64,000 bases of DNA, from contig JADYYN010000013.1 of the NCBI GenBank assembly GCA_020853635.1, forward strand, positions 1-64,000, read 5' to 3'. A program made the position numbers and the translations under genes. Source of the DNA: Gemmatimonadaceae bacterium (GTDB taxonomy: Bacteria > Gemmatimonadota > Gemmatimonadetes > Gemmatimonadales > Gemmatimonadaceae). Each line of letters begins with the position of its first letter. Positions within the stretch are counted from its first letter, which is position 1. A model generated the notes under the pieces. It was not told the DNA's origin. It saw nothing but the letters and a program-made list of their open reading frames with translations, and made no database searches. Shown here in pieces: positions 39,747 to 48,438 of the stretch.

Positions 39747-41179
39747 CACACGCGCGCCGCGGGGGTGGCGTGCCATTCGCGGCAACTGCGGACCGGCACG
39801 ACCTTGCCAGGATTCGACCGACGCGTGGGATCGAACACCGAACGCAGCGAGCACATCGCGTCGAGCGTGTCGGGTGTGAACAGAGCTTCCATGTATGGGA
39901 GCTTGTCGAGCCCCACGCCGTGTTCGCCGGTGATGGTGCCACCGGCGTCGATGCAGCGCGTCATGATCTCCTTCATCGCCTTGTGCACACGCGCCGATTC
40001 ATCGGCGTCGTCGGCATCATAGGGGATGTTGGGATGCAGGTTGCCGTCGCCCGCGTGGAACACGTTGCAGACCCGCAGCCGATGCTTCACGCCGATGGCC
40101 TGGATGTCCTCGAGCAAGTCGGCGAGCGCCGTGCGCGGCACGACGGCGTCCTGCACCACGAGATGCGGTGCCACGCGCCCCATCGCGCCGAAGGCCTTCT
40201 TGCGGCCCAGCCAGAGACGCGTGCGTTCGGCCGGATCGTGGGCGATGCGCACACTGCGCGCGCCGCTCTCGAGGCAGAGTGCCTCGATGGCGCGCACGTC
40301 GTCGTCGAGCCCGGCCGCCGCGCCGTCCACTTCGGCGAGCAGCACCGCCGCCGCATCGCGCGGATAGCCCGCCGCGTACACACTCGACTCTACCGCTTCG
40401 ATGGTCGCTTGATCCATGAGTTCGAGTGCGGCCGGCACGATGCCCGCGGCGATGATGCGCGATGTCGCGTTCGCAGCCGATCGCACGGACATGAAGTCCG
40501 CGAGCAGCGTGATCACACGCTCGGGGTCCGGCGTGAGTCGCACGGTGACATCGGCCACCACACCGAAGCAGCCTTCACTTCCCACGAACGCCCCGAGCAG
40601 GTCGTAGCCCGCTGATGATGCCGACGCCGATGCTGACGCGTCGCCGCGATCGAGTTGCACCACTTCGCCCGACGGCAGCACCACCGTCGCACGGATCACA
40701 TGATTGAGCGTCACGCCGTACTTCAGGCAGTGGGGCCCACCCGCGTTCTCCGCGATGTTCCCGCCGATGGTGCACGCGGTCTGTGACGACGGGTCGGGCG
40801 CGTAGTGCAATCGATGTGCAGCGACCGCGCGCGTGAGTGTCGCGTTCACCACACCGGGCTCGACGGTCGCCGTGCGCGCGACCGGGTCGATCTGGATGAT
40901 GCGCCGCAGCCGATGCAACGCGAGCAACACGACTCCGTCAGCGAGTGCGCCACCGGAGAGTCCGGTGCCGGCACCGCGCGCGACGTAGGGCGTCCCATCC
41001 TCGGCGAGTGCGCGCATCACCGCGATCAACTCCTCGCGTGTGCCCGGCATCACGGCAAGTGCGGGCATCACGCGGTGGCCGGGCAGTGCGTCAGAGCGAT
41101 ATGCGAGCAACGACGCCGGACGTGCGAGCACGTGCGTCGGTCCGACGATCCGCTCGAGTGTCGTCGCGAGTGCGGTCAC
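39746..41179 (-). CDS. glcD: Glycolate oxidase catalytic subunit GlcD
   Basis: A 477-residue FAD-dependent 2-hydroxyacid dehydrogenase of the vanillyl-alcohol-oxidase fold. The PP-loop domain has VARGAGTGLSGGALADGVVL, the second FAD stretch ACTIGGNIAENAGGPHCLKYG, and the C-terminal domain HAGDGNLHPNIPYD and GTITGEHGVGLDKLPYM. It oxidises glycolate or D-lactate to the 2-keto acid; the presence of glcE and glcF argues for glycolate. It starts at GTG 41179 and heads the run glcD-glcE-glcF-HAD-ygfZ. Confidence 0.94.
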   Translation of the reverse strand: MTALATTLERIVGPTHVLARPASLLAYRSDALPGHRVMPALAVMPGTREELIAVMRALAEDGTPYVARGAGTGLSGGALADGVVLLALHRLRRIIQIDPVARTATVEPGVVNATLTRAVAAHRLHYAPDPSSQTACTIGGNIAENAGGPHCLKYGVTLNHVIRATVVLPSGEVVQLDRGDASASASASSAGYDLLGAFVGSEGCFGVVADVTVRLTPDPERVITLLADFMSVRSAANATSRIIAAGIVPAALELMDQATIEAVESSVYAAGYPRDAAAVLLAEVDGAAAGLDDDVRAIEALCLESGARSVRIAHDPAERTRLWLGRKKAFGAMGRVAPHLVVQDAVVPRTALADLLEDIQAIGVKHRLRVCNVFHAGDGNLHPNIPYDADDADESARVHKAMKEIMTRCIDAGGTITGEHGVGLDKLPYMEALFTPDTLDAMCSLRSVFDPTRRSNPGKVVPVRSCREWHATPAARV

Positions 41180-41194
41180 GAGAGGGAAAGTACA

Positions 41195-41230
41195 CGAAGG
41201 GGGCCCGGACGCGAATCCGGACCCCCTTCG
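41195..41230 (-). terminator. Terminator between the sigma factor gene and glcD
   Basis: 15-bp arms at 41195-41209 and 41216-41230 with loop CGCGAA. The single mismatch is C-A on a plus transcript but a G-U wobble on a minus transcript. The hairpin therefore folds better for the minus-strand sigma gene that ends at 41285. The downstream tail on that strand is only moderately U-rich (TGTACTTTCCC). Confidence 0.7.
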
Positions 41231-41284
41231 TCGTCACCGCGCGATCACCGGGCGCGCGACGACGGCTGTCTCATCCCTACCCGA

Positions 41285-42178
41285 TCAGGTCACCGCCCAG
41301 AAGCCGGCGAGCGAACGCCCTTCCGGTGAGGTGCGAAGCTTGTCGAACGCGCGCTCGCGGATCTGACGGATACGCTCACGGGTCACGCCCATGAGTGCAC
41401 CGATCTTCTCCAGCGTCATCGCCTCGGCCCCTTCGTCGAGACCGTAGTACAGGTTGAGGATCTTGCGCTCGCGCGGCGTCAGGTAGTTGCGGAACACCTT
41501 GTCGATGCACTCGCGCATGAGCTTGAAATCGGTGCGTTCTTCGATCTCGACACCATCGCCACCGGCGAAACGCTCGCCGAGGGTGCAGGCTTCACGATCG
41601 GAACGATCCACCGGAGCGTCGAGCGAGAGTTCGGTGGAGGACATCTGCTTGGAGGCGCGGACCTGCTCGGGCGTCTCATCCAAGAGGCGACCGATCTCGG
41701 AGTCGGTCGGGTCGCGCTTGAGGACCTGGGCCAGCACCGTCTCGGCGCGCGAGAGGCGGATGAGCTGGGAGTTCTGGTTGAGCGGGATGCGCACGGAGCG
41801 GGTCTGCTCGGCGAGCGCCTTGAGCACGGCCTGGCGCACCCACCACACGGCGTACGAGATGAACTTCACGCCTTGGTCGGGATCAAACTTGCGGACCGCC
41901 TTGAGCAGGCCCTCGTTGCCGATCGCGACGAGCTCGGAGAGATCGAGCCCATGTCCCTGATACTTCTTCACGTAGCTGATCACGAACCGGAGATTCGCCG
42001 TGACGAGTCGCTCGGCGGCGGCTTCGTCGCCCTTCTGGGCCAGGCGTGCGAGTCGACGCTCTTCGGCGGCGTCGGTGATCAGCGGGAGCTTCTGGATGTC
42101 GAGCAGGTACTGGTCGAACGCTGAAGAAGGAGACGAACGGAAGTAGCCCTTGGAACGTGACTCGGTCGCGTGCTGCAT
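41285..42178 (-). CDS. RpoD-like sigma-70 factor, short form
   Basis: A 297-residue sigma factor with regions 1.2 (AFDQYLLDIQKLPLI), 2 (NLRFVISYVKKYQG, LSELVAIGNEGLLKAVRKFD, FISYAVWWVRQAVLKAL), 3 (IPLNQNSQLIRLSRAE onward) and 4 (LTPRERKILNLYYGL, TLEKIGALMGVTRERIRQIRERAFDKLR). Region 1.1 and the large non-conserved insertion are absent, as in the ~290-residue primary sigma of Bacteroidota. It could be the primary factor or an RpoS/group-2 paralogue, and I cannot tell which without the genome. ATG 42178 follows GGGGTGGG; GTG 42184 is an alternative. Confidence 0.93.
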   Translation of the reverse strand: MQHATESRSKGYFRSSPSSAFDQYLLDIQKLPLITDAAEERRLARLAQKGDEAAAERLVTANLRFVISYVKKYQGHGLDLSELVAIGNEGLLKAVRKFDPDQGVKFISYAVWWVRQAVLKALAEQTRSVRIPLNQNSQLIRLSRAETVLAQVLKRDPTDSEIGRLLDETPEQVRASKQMSSTELSLDAPVDRSDREACTLGERFAGGDGVEIEERTDFKLMRECIDKVFRNYLTPRERKILNLYYGLDEGAEAMTLEKIGALMGVTRERIRQIRERAFDKLRTSPEGRSLAGFWAVT

Positions 42179-42382
42179 ACCCACCCCATACCCGCGTGTG
42201 AAGGGAGGAAGGTGCCCGGGGGGACACCGCTCGAACGCCTGGGACGTGCTCTCGCGAGAGGCTTCTTCAGCCGACCACCGCCGGGTTTACGAGCCCGACA
42301 GACGCAAGGCTACAAGCGGAGTGTTCCACTGGTCAACAGCCAAGAACCGTGCCAAAGCGACATCACACCGTTACCAAAGCGC

Positions 42383-42407
42383 CATCTCGTTGATATACAA
42401 CGAGATG
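42383..42407. promoter_or_regulatory. Perfect palindrome between aroB and the sigma factor gene
   Basis: CATCTCGTTG (42383-42392), ATATA, CAACGAGATG (42398-42407). It begins 7 bp downstream of the aroB stop on the minus strand. No U-tract follows (GCGCTTTGG), so it may be a weak terminator, an RNA-stability hairpin, or an operator for the sigma gene, whose promoter must lie in 42180-42380. Confidence 0.5.
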
Positions 42408-42413
42408 CGATGC

Positions 42414-43508
42414 TCACAAATGTTCGAGTGCGCGCAGAGCGTCCGCATCCGTTACCCGGATCCCGTATCCGGTTTCGCTGCCGGCCATCTCGCCGAGCGC
42501 GCGTGGGAGTGCGTATTCGACGTGTCCACCGCGCGATTTCTTGTCGGTGCGCGTCGCGGTGACGATCTCCGCCGGGCTCACATGTTCGGGCAGTCGCACG
42601 GGCAATCCGGCGGCATCACACACCGTGGCGATTGCGTCGGCGAGGCCACGCTCGGCCAAGCGCATGCGTTCGGCGATGATCGCTTCGGCCACCATGCCGA
42701 TCGCGACCGCCTCGCCGTGCGCCACGCCGAAGCCGGTCACGTGTTCGATCGCGTGGCCGATGGTGTGACCGAAGTTGAGCACTTTGCGGATGCCCGACTC
42801 GCGCTCGTCCTGACGCACGACCTGCACCTTGATCTCGACCGAGCGCTGTACGAGGCGCAGTGCGGTGTCGTCATCGGGTTCATCACCGTGCAGGATCTGA
42901 CGCAGGCCGGTGGCGATCCATCCGAAGTACGCGGCGTCGGCGATCACACCGTGCTTGATGGCTTCGGCGAGACCGGTGCGCAGTTCTTTGGGTGGGAGCG
43001 TGGCGAGCAGTCGCGGGTCGATCACCACGAGCGACGGATGATGGAACGCGCCGACGAGGTTCTTGCCGGCGCTGGTGTCGACGCCGGTCTTCCCGCCGAT
43101 CGACGCATCGATCATCGCGAGCAGAGTAGACGGCACCTGCACGTAGGGCACGCCACGCAGATAGGTCGCAGCGACGAAGCCCGCGAGATCCCCGGTGACA
43201 CCGCCGCCGAGTGCGACGACGACGGTGTCGCGACCGCAGCCCGCCGCGATCATCTGATCGGTGAGCGAGCCCCAGGTCGCGCGGGTCTTGTGCCTCTCGC
43301 CAGCCGGGAACGTGAGCAGCAGCGGCGGGAACTCCGCGGGTGCGAACGCCGCCAGCGCGCGGTCACCGTACAGCGACGCCACGTGCTGGTCCGCGATGAT
43401 CACCACGCGATGCGCCGGCAACTCCGCGAGCACCCGCGCGCCGAGTGTGGCGAGTGCACCGGGCGCGATCTCGATCGCTGCGCCGTGGAGCGTCAGCCCG
43501 GTCGGCAC
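42414..43508 (-). CDS. aroB: 3-Dehydroquinate synthase AroB
   Basis: Second step of the shikimate pathway (DAHP to 3-dehydroquinate; NAD and a divalent metal). 364 residues with the NAD-binding GGGVTGDLAGFVAATYLRGVPY, QVPSTLLAMIDASIGGKTGVD, the metal-binding Glu in RTGLAEAIKHG and His residues in KVLNFGHTIGHAIEH and VAHGEAVAIGM. The start is GTG 43508, one base after the adenosyltransferase stop. No other shikimate gene is in the window. Confidence 0.95.
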   Translation of the reverse strand: MPTGLTLHGAAIEIAPGALATLGARVLAELPAHRVVIIADQHVASLYGDRALAAFAPAEFPPLLLTFPAGERHKTRATWGSLTDQMIAAGCGRDTVVVALGGGVTGDLAGFVAATYLRGVPYVQVPSTLLAMIDASIGGKTGVDTSAGKNLVGAFHHPSLVVIDPRLLATLPPKELRTGLAEAIKHGVIADAAYFGWIATGLRQILHGDEPDDDTALRLVQRSVEIKVQVVRQDERESGIRKVLNFGHTIGHAIEHVTGFGVAHGEAVAIGMVAEAIIAERMRLAERGLADAIATVCDAAGLPVRLPEHVSPAEIVTATRTDKKSRGGHVEYALPRALGEMAGSETGYGIRVTDADALRALEHL

Positions 43509-43509
43509 G

Positions 43510-44061
43510 TTACCAGGTCACCTCGCCCGCACCCGCGCGCTTGTTCGCCACACGCGCGAGCACGAACAGAAGGTCCGAGAGCCGATTGAGATAGATGATC
43601 ACGATCTGCGGGACCTCGGTGTCCGCCTGCAGATGGATCACCGCGCGTTCGGCGCGGCGGCAGACGGTACGCGCGACGTGCAGCGCGGCGGCCTTGGGTG
43701 TGCCACCCGGCAGGATGAAGGCCTTGAGCGGCTCGAGTTCGCTCTCGCCGTCGTCGATCGCCTGTTCGAGCTGCGCGATGCGGGCGTCGGAGATGCGCGC
43801 CTTCATCAACTGCTCCTTCATCTTCTCGAGATCGGGCGTCGCCAGCAGCGCGCCGAGTGAGAAGAGATCGCGCTGGACCGGGGCGAGCACTTCGTCGATG
43901 CGGGGCATCATCTCGACGGAGCGCGCCATGCCGATCACGGCGTTGAGTTCGTCGACATCACCGTAGGCGATGACGCGCGGATGGTCCTTGGGCACGCGCC
44001 CACCGCCGAACAATCCGGTGTCGCCGTCGTCGCCGGTCTTCGTGTAGATCTTGAGGGTCAT
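43510..44061 (-). CDS. Cob(I)yrinic acid a,c-diamide / cobalamin adenosyltransferase, PduO type
   Basis: 183 residues with the PduO/MMAB pattern: MTLKIYTKTGDDGDTGLFGGGRVPKD (ATP-binding N-terminus), YGDVDELNAVIGMAR, and the C-terminal ARTVCRRAERAVIHL and IYLNRLSDLLFVLARVAN. It transfers adenosyl from ATP to cob(I)alamin to make coenzyme B12. It fits the corrinoid use implied by metH. It is tightly packed between the kinase (9 bp) and aroB (1 bp) on the same strand. Confidence 0.93.
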   Translation of the reverse strand: MTLKIYTKTGDDGDTGLFGGGRVPKDHPRVIAYGDVDELNAVIGMARSVEMMPRIDEVLAPVQRDLFSLGALLATPDLEKMKEQLMKARISDARIAQLEQAIDDGESELEPLKAFILPGGTPKAAALHVARTVCRRAERAVIHLQADTEVPQIVIIYLNRLSDLLFVLARVANKRAGAGEVTW

Positions 44062-44070
44062 GCCCCCAAT

Positions 44071-45084
<1,014 letters not shown>

Positions 45085-45150
45085 GGTCTCTGGAGTATCG
45101 GCTGCAGTTGCCCGTTGCTGAGAAGGGCAGGGACTAGCGATTTTATATGG

Positions 45151-46170
45151 ATGGCAACTCACGACATCCGGGACATCTCGATCATCGGCGCGGGCCCGGC
45201 CGGCCTTTTTGCTCTGTTCTACGCTGGCATGCGGGGCGCGACCGCGCAAATCATCGACGCGTTGCCCCAGCCCGGCGGACAGCTCGCGGCGCTCTATCCT
45301 GAGAAATACATCTTCGACGTGGCGGGTTTCCCCAAGGTCCTCGCGAAGGACTTGGTGAACTCGCTGGTCCAGCAGGCGGGGCAGTTCGCCCAGCCCGTCC
45401 ATCTCGGGCAACGGATCATCGGCCTCGAAGAAGCCGACGGGATCTTCACCTTGGTGACTGAGACGGACCGCTTCCCGTCACGCGCGGTGATCATCGCGGC
45501 GGGGATCGGGGCCTTCTCGCCCCGCCGGCTCCCGCAGGCCTGCGCGGAGCCCTGGTACGGCAAGGGCATCCACGAGATCGTGCTCGAACCCAAGCAGTTC
45601 GCCGGGCAGCACGTGGTCATCATCGGCGGCGGTGACTCGGCGTTCGATTGGGCGCACCAGCTGGAAGGTGTCGCGAAGGGCATCACACTCGTCCATCGGA
45701 GTGACCGCTTCCGTGCGCATCAGGCCACGGTGGATGCGGTCATGGCGTCGGCGGCTGCGGGCCGGACCGCCGTGCACACCTTCCACGAGCTCGCCGACGT
45801 GATCGCAGAGGACGGGAAGATCAAGGCGCTCGAGCTCAAGGACATCAAGGCGAAGACCACGCGCCGCGTGGACTGTGACGTGGTGTTGCCCATGCTTGGC
45901 TTCGTGAGCGACATGGGGCCGCTGCTCGAGTGGGGGCTCAACATTGAGAAGGACGAGATCGTCGTGTCGCAGACCATGGAGACCGGGCGCCCGGGCATCT
46001 GGGCGTCGGGCGACGTGAATACGTATCCGGGCAAGCTGAAGCTCATCGCGACGGGCTTCGCCGAATCGGCGATCGCCGTGAACCAGGCGGTGCACTGGGT
46101 GTACCCAGAGAAGAAGGTCAATCCCGGCCATTCCTCGAACCTCGCCGTCTTCGGACAGAAGGACGATTGA
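45151..46170 (+). CDS. Ferredoxin/flavodoxin-NADP+ reductase, type 2 (TrxR-like)
   Basis: A 339-residue flavoprotein with two Rossmann folds: FAD-binding IIGAGPAGLFALFYAGMRG near the N-terminus and NADP-binding VVIIGGGDSAFDWAHQLEG near 152. The C-terminal FAD-site GIWASGDVNTYPGKLKLIATGFAESAIAVNQ follows. It lacks the CxxC of thioredoxin reductase, which marks it as the YumC/YcgT-type FNR that moves electrons between NADPH and ferredoxin. The region before the ATG shows no Shine-Dalgarno but has TTTTATAT 4-10 bp upstream. An alternative ATG lies at 45147, out of frame. Confidence 0.9.
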   Translation: MATHDIRDISIIGAGPAGLFALFYAGMRGATAQIIDALPQPGGQLAALYPEKYIFDVAGFPKVLAKDLVNSLVQQAGQFAQPVHLGQRIIGLEEADGIFTLVTETDRFPSRAVIIAAGIGAFSPRRLPQACAEPWYGKGIHEIVLEPKQFAGQHVVIIGGGDSAFDWAHQLEGVAKGITLVHRSDRFRAHQATVDAVMASAAAGRTAVHTFHELADVIAEDGKIKALELKDIKAKTTRRVDCDVVLPMLGFVSDMGPLLEWGLNIEKDEIVVSQTMETGRPGIWASGDVNTYPGKLKLIATGFAESAIAVNQAVHWVYPEKKVNPGHSSNLAVFGQKDD

Positions 46171-46174
46171 ACGC

Positions 46175-48436
46175 ATGAACCGGCGCCGTTCCTCCCTCGC
46201 GGGACTGGCGCTGCTGCTCGCGGTGGCTGCGCTCTCCAGCGCGCCGCTCGGTGCCCAAGAGACCCGCTGCGATCGCGGGGACACGCAGGTGCGCACGCTC
46301 AAGTTCGAGGGCAACACCGCGTTCAACGATGCGACCCTCGCCGCCGGGATCGTCACCACGCCGAGCAGCTGGTTCCGGCGTACCCTGCGCTTCGTGGGCA
46401 CCAGACACTGTCTCGACCGCGAGGACTTCCCGTTCGACGCGCGACGGCTCGCGACGTGGTATCGCAACCACGGCTTCACCGACGCGACGGTCGACACCGT
46501 GGTGACCCCGGCGGGCCGCAACCGCGTGGACGTGTTGTTCCGTATCGTGGAAGGTGAGCCGGTCCTCATCGACACGCTGCGGCTGATCGGGCTCGACGGT
46601 GTCCCGGAGCGCGCCGAGTTGCAGCGCGGGCTGCCGGTGCGGGTGGGCGGGCGGTTCGACCGCTACGCCAACAGCGCCATGCGCGACACGCTCACGCGCC
46701 GTCTCCGCGACAACGGGTATCCCGACGCCGAGACGTTCCTCGGCTATGACACGCGGACGTTAGCGCGCACCGCAACGGTGATCTTCACGGTGGTGCCCGG
46801 TCCACGTCGTCGGATCGGCTCGATCGTCTTCACTCGCACCGGACGCGATGGGCAACCCCCCGAGGTCACGGAGCGCTCCGTGCGCCGGCTCGCCGGACTG
46901 CATGAAGGTGATCTGTATCGCGAGCGCGACCTCGAACGCGCCAAACGCACGCTGTACCAGAGCGAGGCGTTCGCGCAGGTGGAAGTGCAACCCGGTCTCG
47001 CGCGCGTGGATTCCACGCTCGCCGTCGAGGTCGACGTGACGGAGAGCTTCCTGCGCTCGGCGCGACTTGGCGGCGGCTGGGGCACGCTCGACTGCTTCCG
47101 CACCACCGGCGAGCTCACCGAGTACAACCTGTTCAAGACCGCGACCCGACTCGAACTGCGCGGCCGCGTGTCCAAGATCGGCATGGGCGACCCGCTCGAT
47201 GGCGCGGAGCAGCTCTGTTCGCGCACCGCGCGCAACGACCCGTACAGCGTCGATCTCAACTACTACGCGAGTGCGACTCTCAGTCAGCCGTCGTTGCTGC
47301 GCGCGAGTTTCGTCCCCACGCTCTCCGTGTACTCGGAGCGCCGCTCGGAGTACCAGGCGTTCCTGCGCACCACGCCGGTGGGCGCGAGTCTCTCGGCCAC
47401 CCGCGCATTGCCGCGGCGCACCCATTCGCTCGGGTACAGCATCGAGCTCGGCCGCACCGAAGCGCAGCCGGCGTTGTTCTGCGCGGTGTTCAACGCCTGT
47501 GTGGAAGCGGATCGGAACGCGCTGCAGGAGTTGCAGCGGCTCGCGGTCTTGAGCGCGGGCTCGAGCTACGAGAGGACGGACGTCGCATCCGACCCGACCC
47601 GCGGTGTGACCGGGCGCGCCGAGATCCGGTATGCGTCTACGTTGACCGGGTCGGCGTCGACCCTGCAGTTCGCGCGCATGTCGGTGGACGGCTCCGTGTA
47701 TCGACGGCTGGGCAGCGACATCGTGCTCGCGACGCGTGTGCGCGTGGGCGCCGTGCTCGACAGCCGCTTCTCGTTCAACGCCACGGACAACTTCGTGCCG
47801 GCGCAGGAGCGGCTATTCGCCGGTGGCCCCACGACGGTGCGCGGGTTCCGGCAGAATGAACTCGGTCCGGCGGTCTACATCCCCAGTGACTACGAGATCA
47901 TCGACGCGGGCAGCGGCGCGGTCCTGCCGTCGTTCGCCGACGGGGACACGGTCTTCTTCCGCGCAACGGACTCCACGGCACAGCGCACCGTGCCGACCGG
48001 CGGCAACGCGCTCGTGGTCGCGAATGTCGAGCTGCGCCTCGTGAGTCCGTTCCTGCCCGAGTTGCTCAAGTGGACCGTGTTCGCCGATGCCGGATCGGTA
48101 TGGAACCGCGGTGCGGGGTCGGAGCGGCTGCGCTTCGGCTCGCTGCGTGTGACGCCGGGCATCGGCATCCGGATCCGCACGCCCATCGGGTATCTGCGCG
48201 CGGACGTCGCGTATAACGGCTATCCCCGCACCGAGGGCGCAGCGTACTTCGATGCGCCGACCAGCGAGGGCGGTTCATTGTACTGCGTGAGCCCGGGCAA
48301 CACACTGCCGGTGACGCGCCAAGGCGGCATCATCTCGCAGGCAGGCGGGTCCTGCCCGGGCAGCTTCAAGCCGCCGAGGAGCTCGAACTTCTTCAGCCGC
48401 CTCACGCCGGTGTTCGCCATCGGCCAGGCGTTCTAG
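46175..48436 (+). CDS. tamA: Omp85-family outer membrane assembly factor, TamA-like
   Basis: A 753-residue protein with a signal peptide (LAGLALLLAVAALSSAPLGAQ), POTRA repeats over residues ~35-280 (LKFEGNTAFNDATLAAGI, PVLIDTLRLIGLDG, GSIVFTRTGRDG), then a C-terminal Omp85 barrel with the lid-lock motif GGPTTVRGFRQNELGP. The adjacent gene encodes TamB, so this is the TamA partner and not BamA. A 4-bp gap separates it from the reductase gene. The barrel has several Cys residues and an unusual C-terminus with SGSCPG-like loops. Confidence 0.9.
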   Translation: MNRRRSSLAGLALLLAVAALSSAPLGAQETRCDRGDTQVRTLKFEGNTAFNDATLAAGIVTTPSSWFRRTLRFVGTRHCLDREDFPFDARRLATWYRNHGFTDATVDTVVTPAGRNRVDVLFRIVEGEPVLIDTLRLIGLDGVPERAELQRGLPVRVGGRFDRYANSAMRDTLTRRLRDNGYPDAETFLGYDTRTLARTATVIFTVVPGPRRRIGSIVFTRTGRDGQPPEVTERSVRRLAGLHEGDLYRERDLERAKRTLYQSEAFAQVEVQPGLARVDSTLAVEVDVTESFLRSARLGGGWGTLDCFRTTGELTEYNLFKTATRLELRGRVSKIGMGDPLDGAEQLCSRTARNDPYSVDLNYYASATLSQPSLLRASFVPTLSVYSERRSEYQAFLRTTPVGASLSATRALPRRTHSLGYSIELGRTEAQPALFCAVFNACVEADRNALQELQRLAVLSAGSSYERTDVASDPTRGVTGRAEIRYASTLTGSASTLQFARMSVDGSVYRRLGSDIVLATRVRVGAVLDSRFSFNATDNFVPAQERLFAGGPTTVRGFRQNELGPAVYIPSDYEIIDAGSGAVLPSFADGDTVFFRATDSTAQRTVPTGGNALVVANVELRLVSPFLPELLKWTVFADAGSVWNRGAGSERLRFGSLRVTPGIGIRIRTPIGYLRADVAYNGYPRTEGAAYFDAPTSEGGSLYCVSPGNTLPVTRQGGIISQAGGSCPGSFKPPRSSNFFSRLTPVFAIGQAF

Positions 48437-48438
48437 CG

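Noticed and set aside
42150..43589. 479-codon plus-strand ORF antisense to aroB
   Set aside because: aroB on the minus strand is complete and conserved. The plus frame is Arg/His/Asp-rich without any motif.
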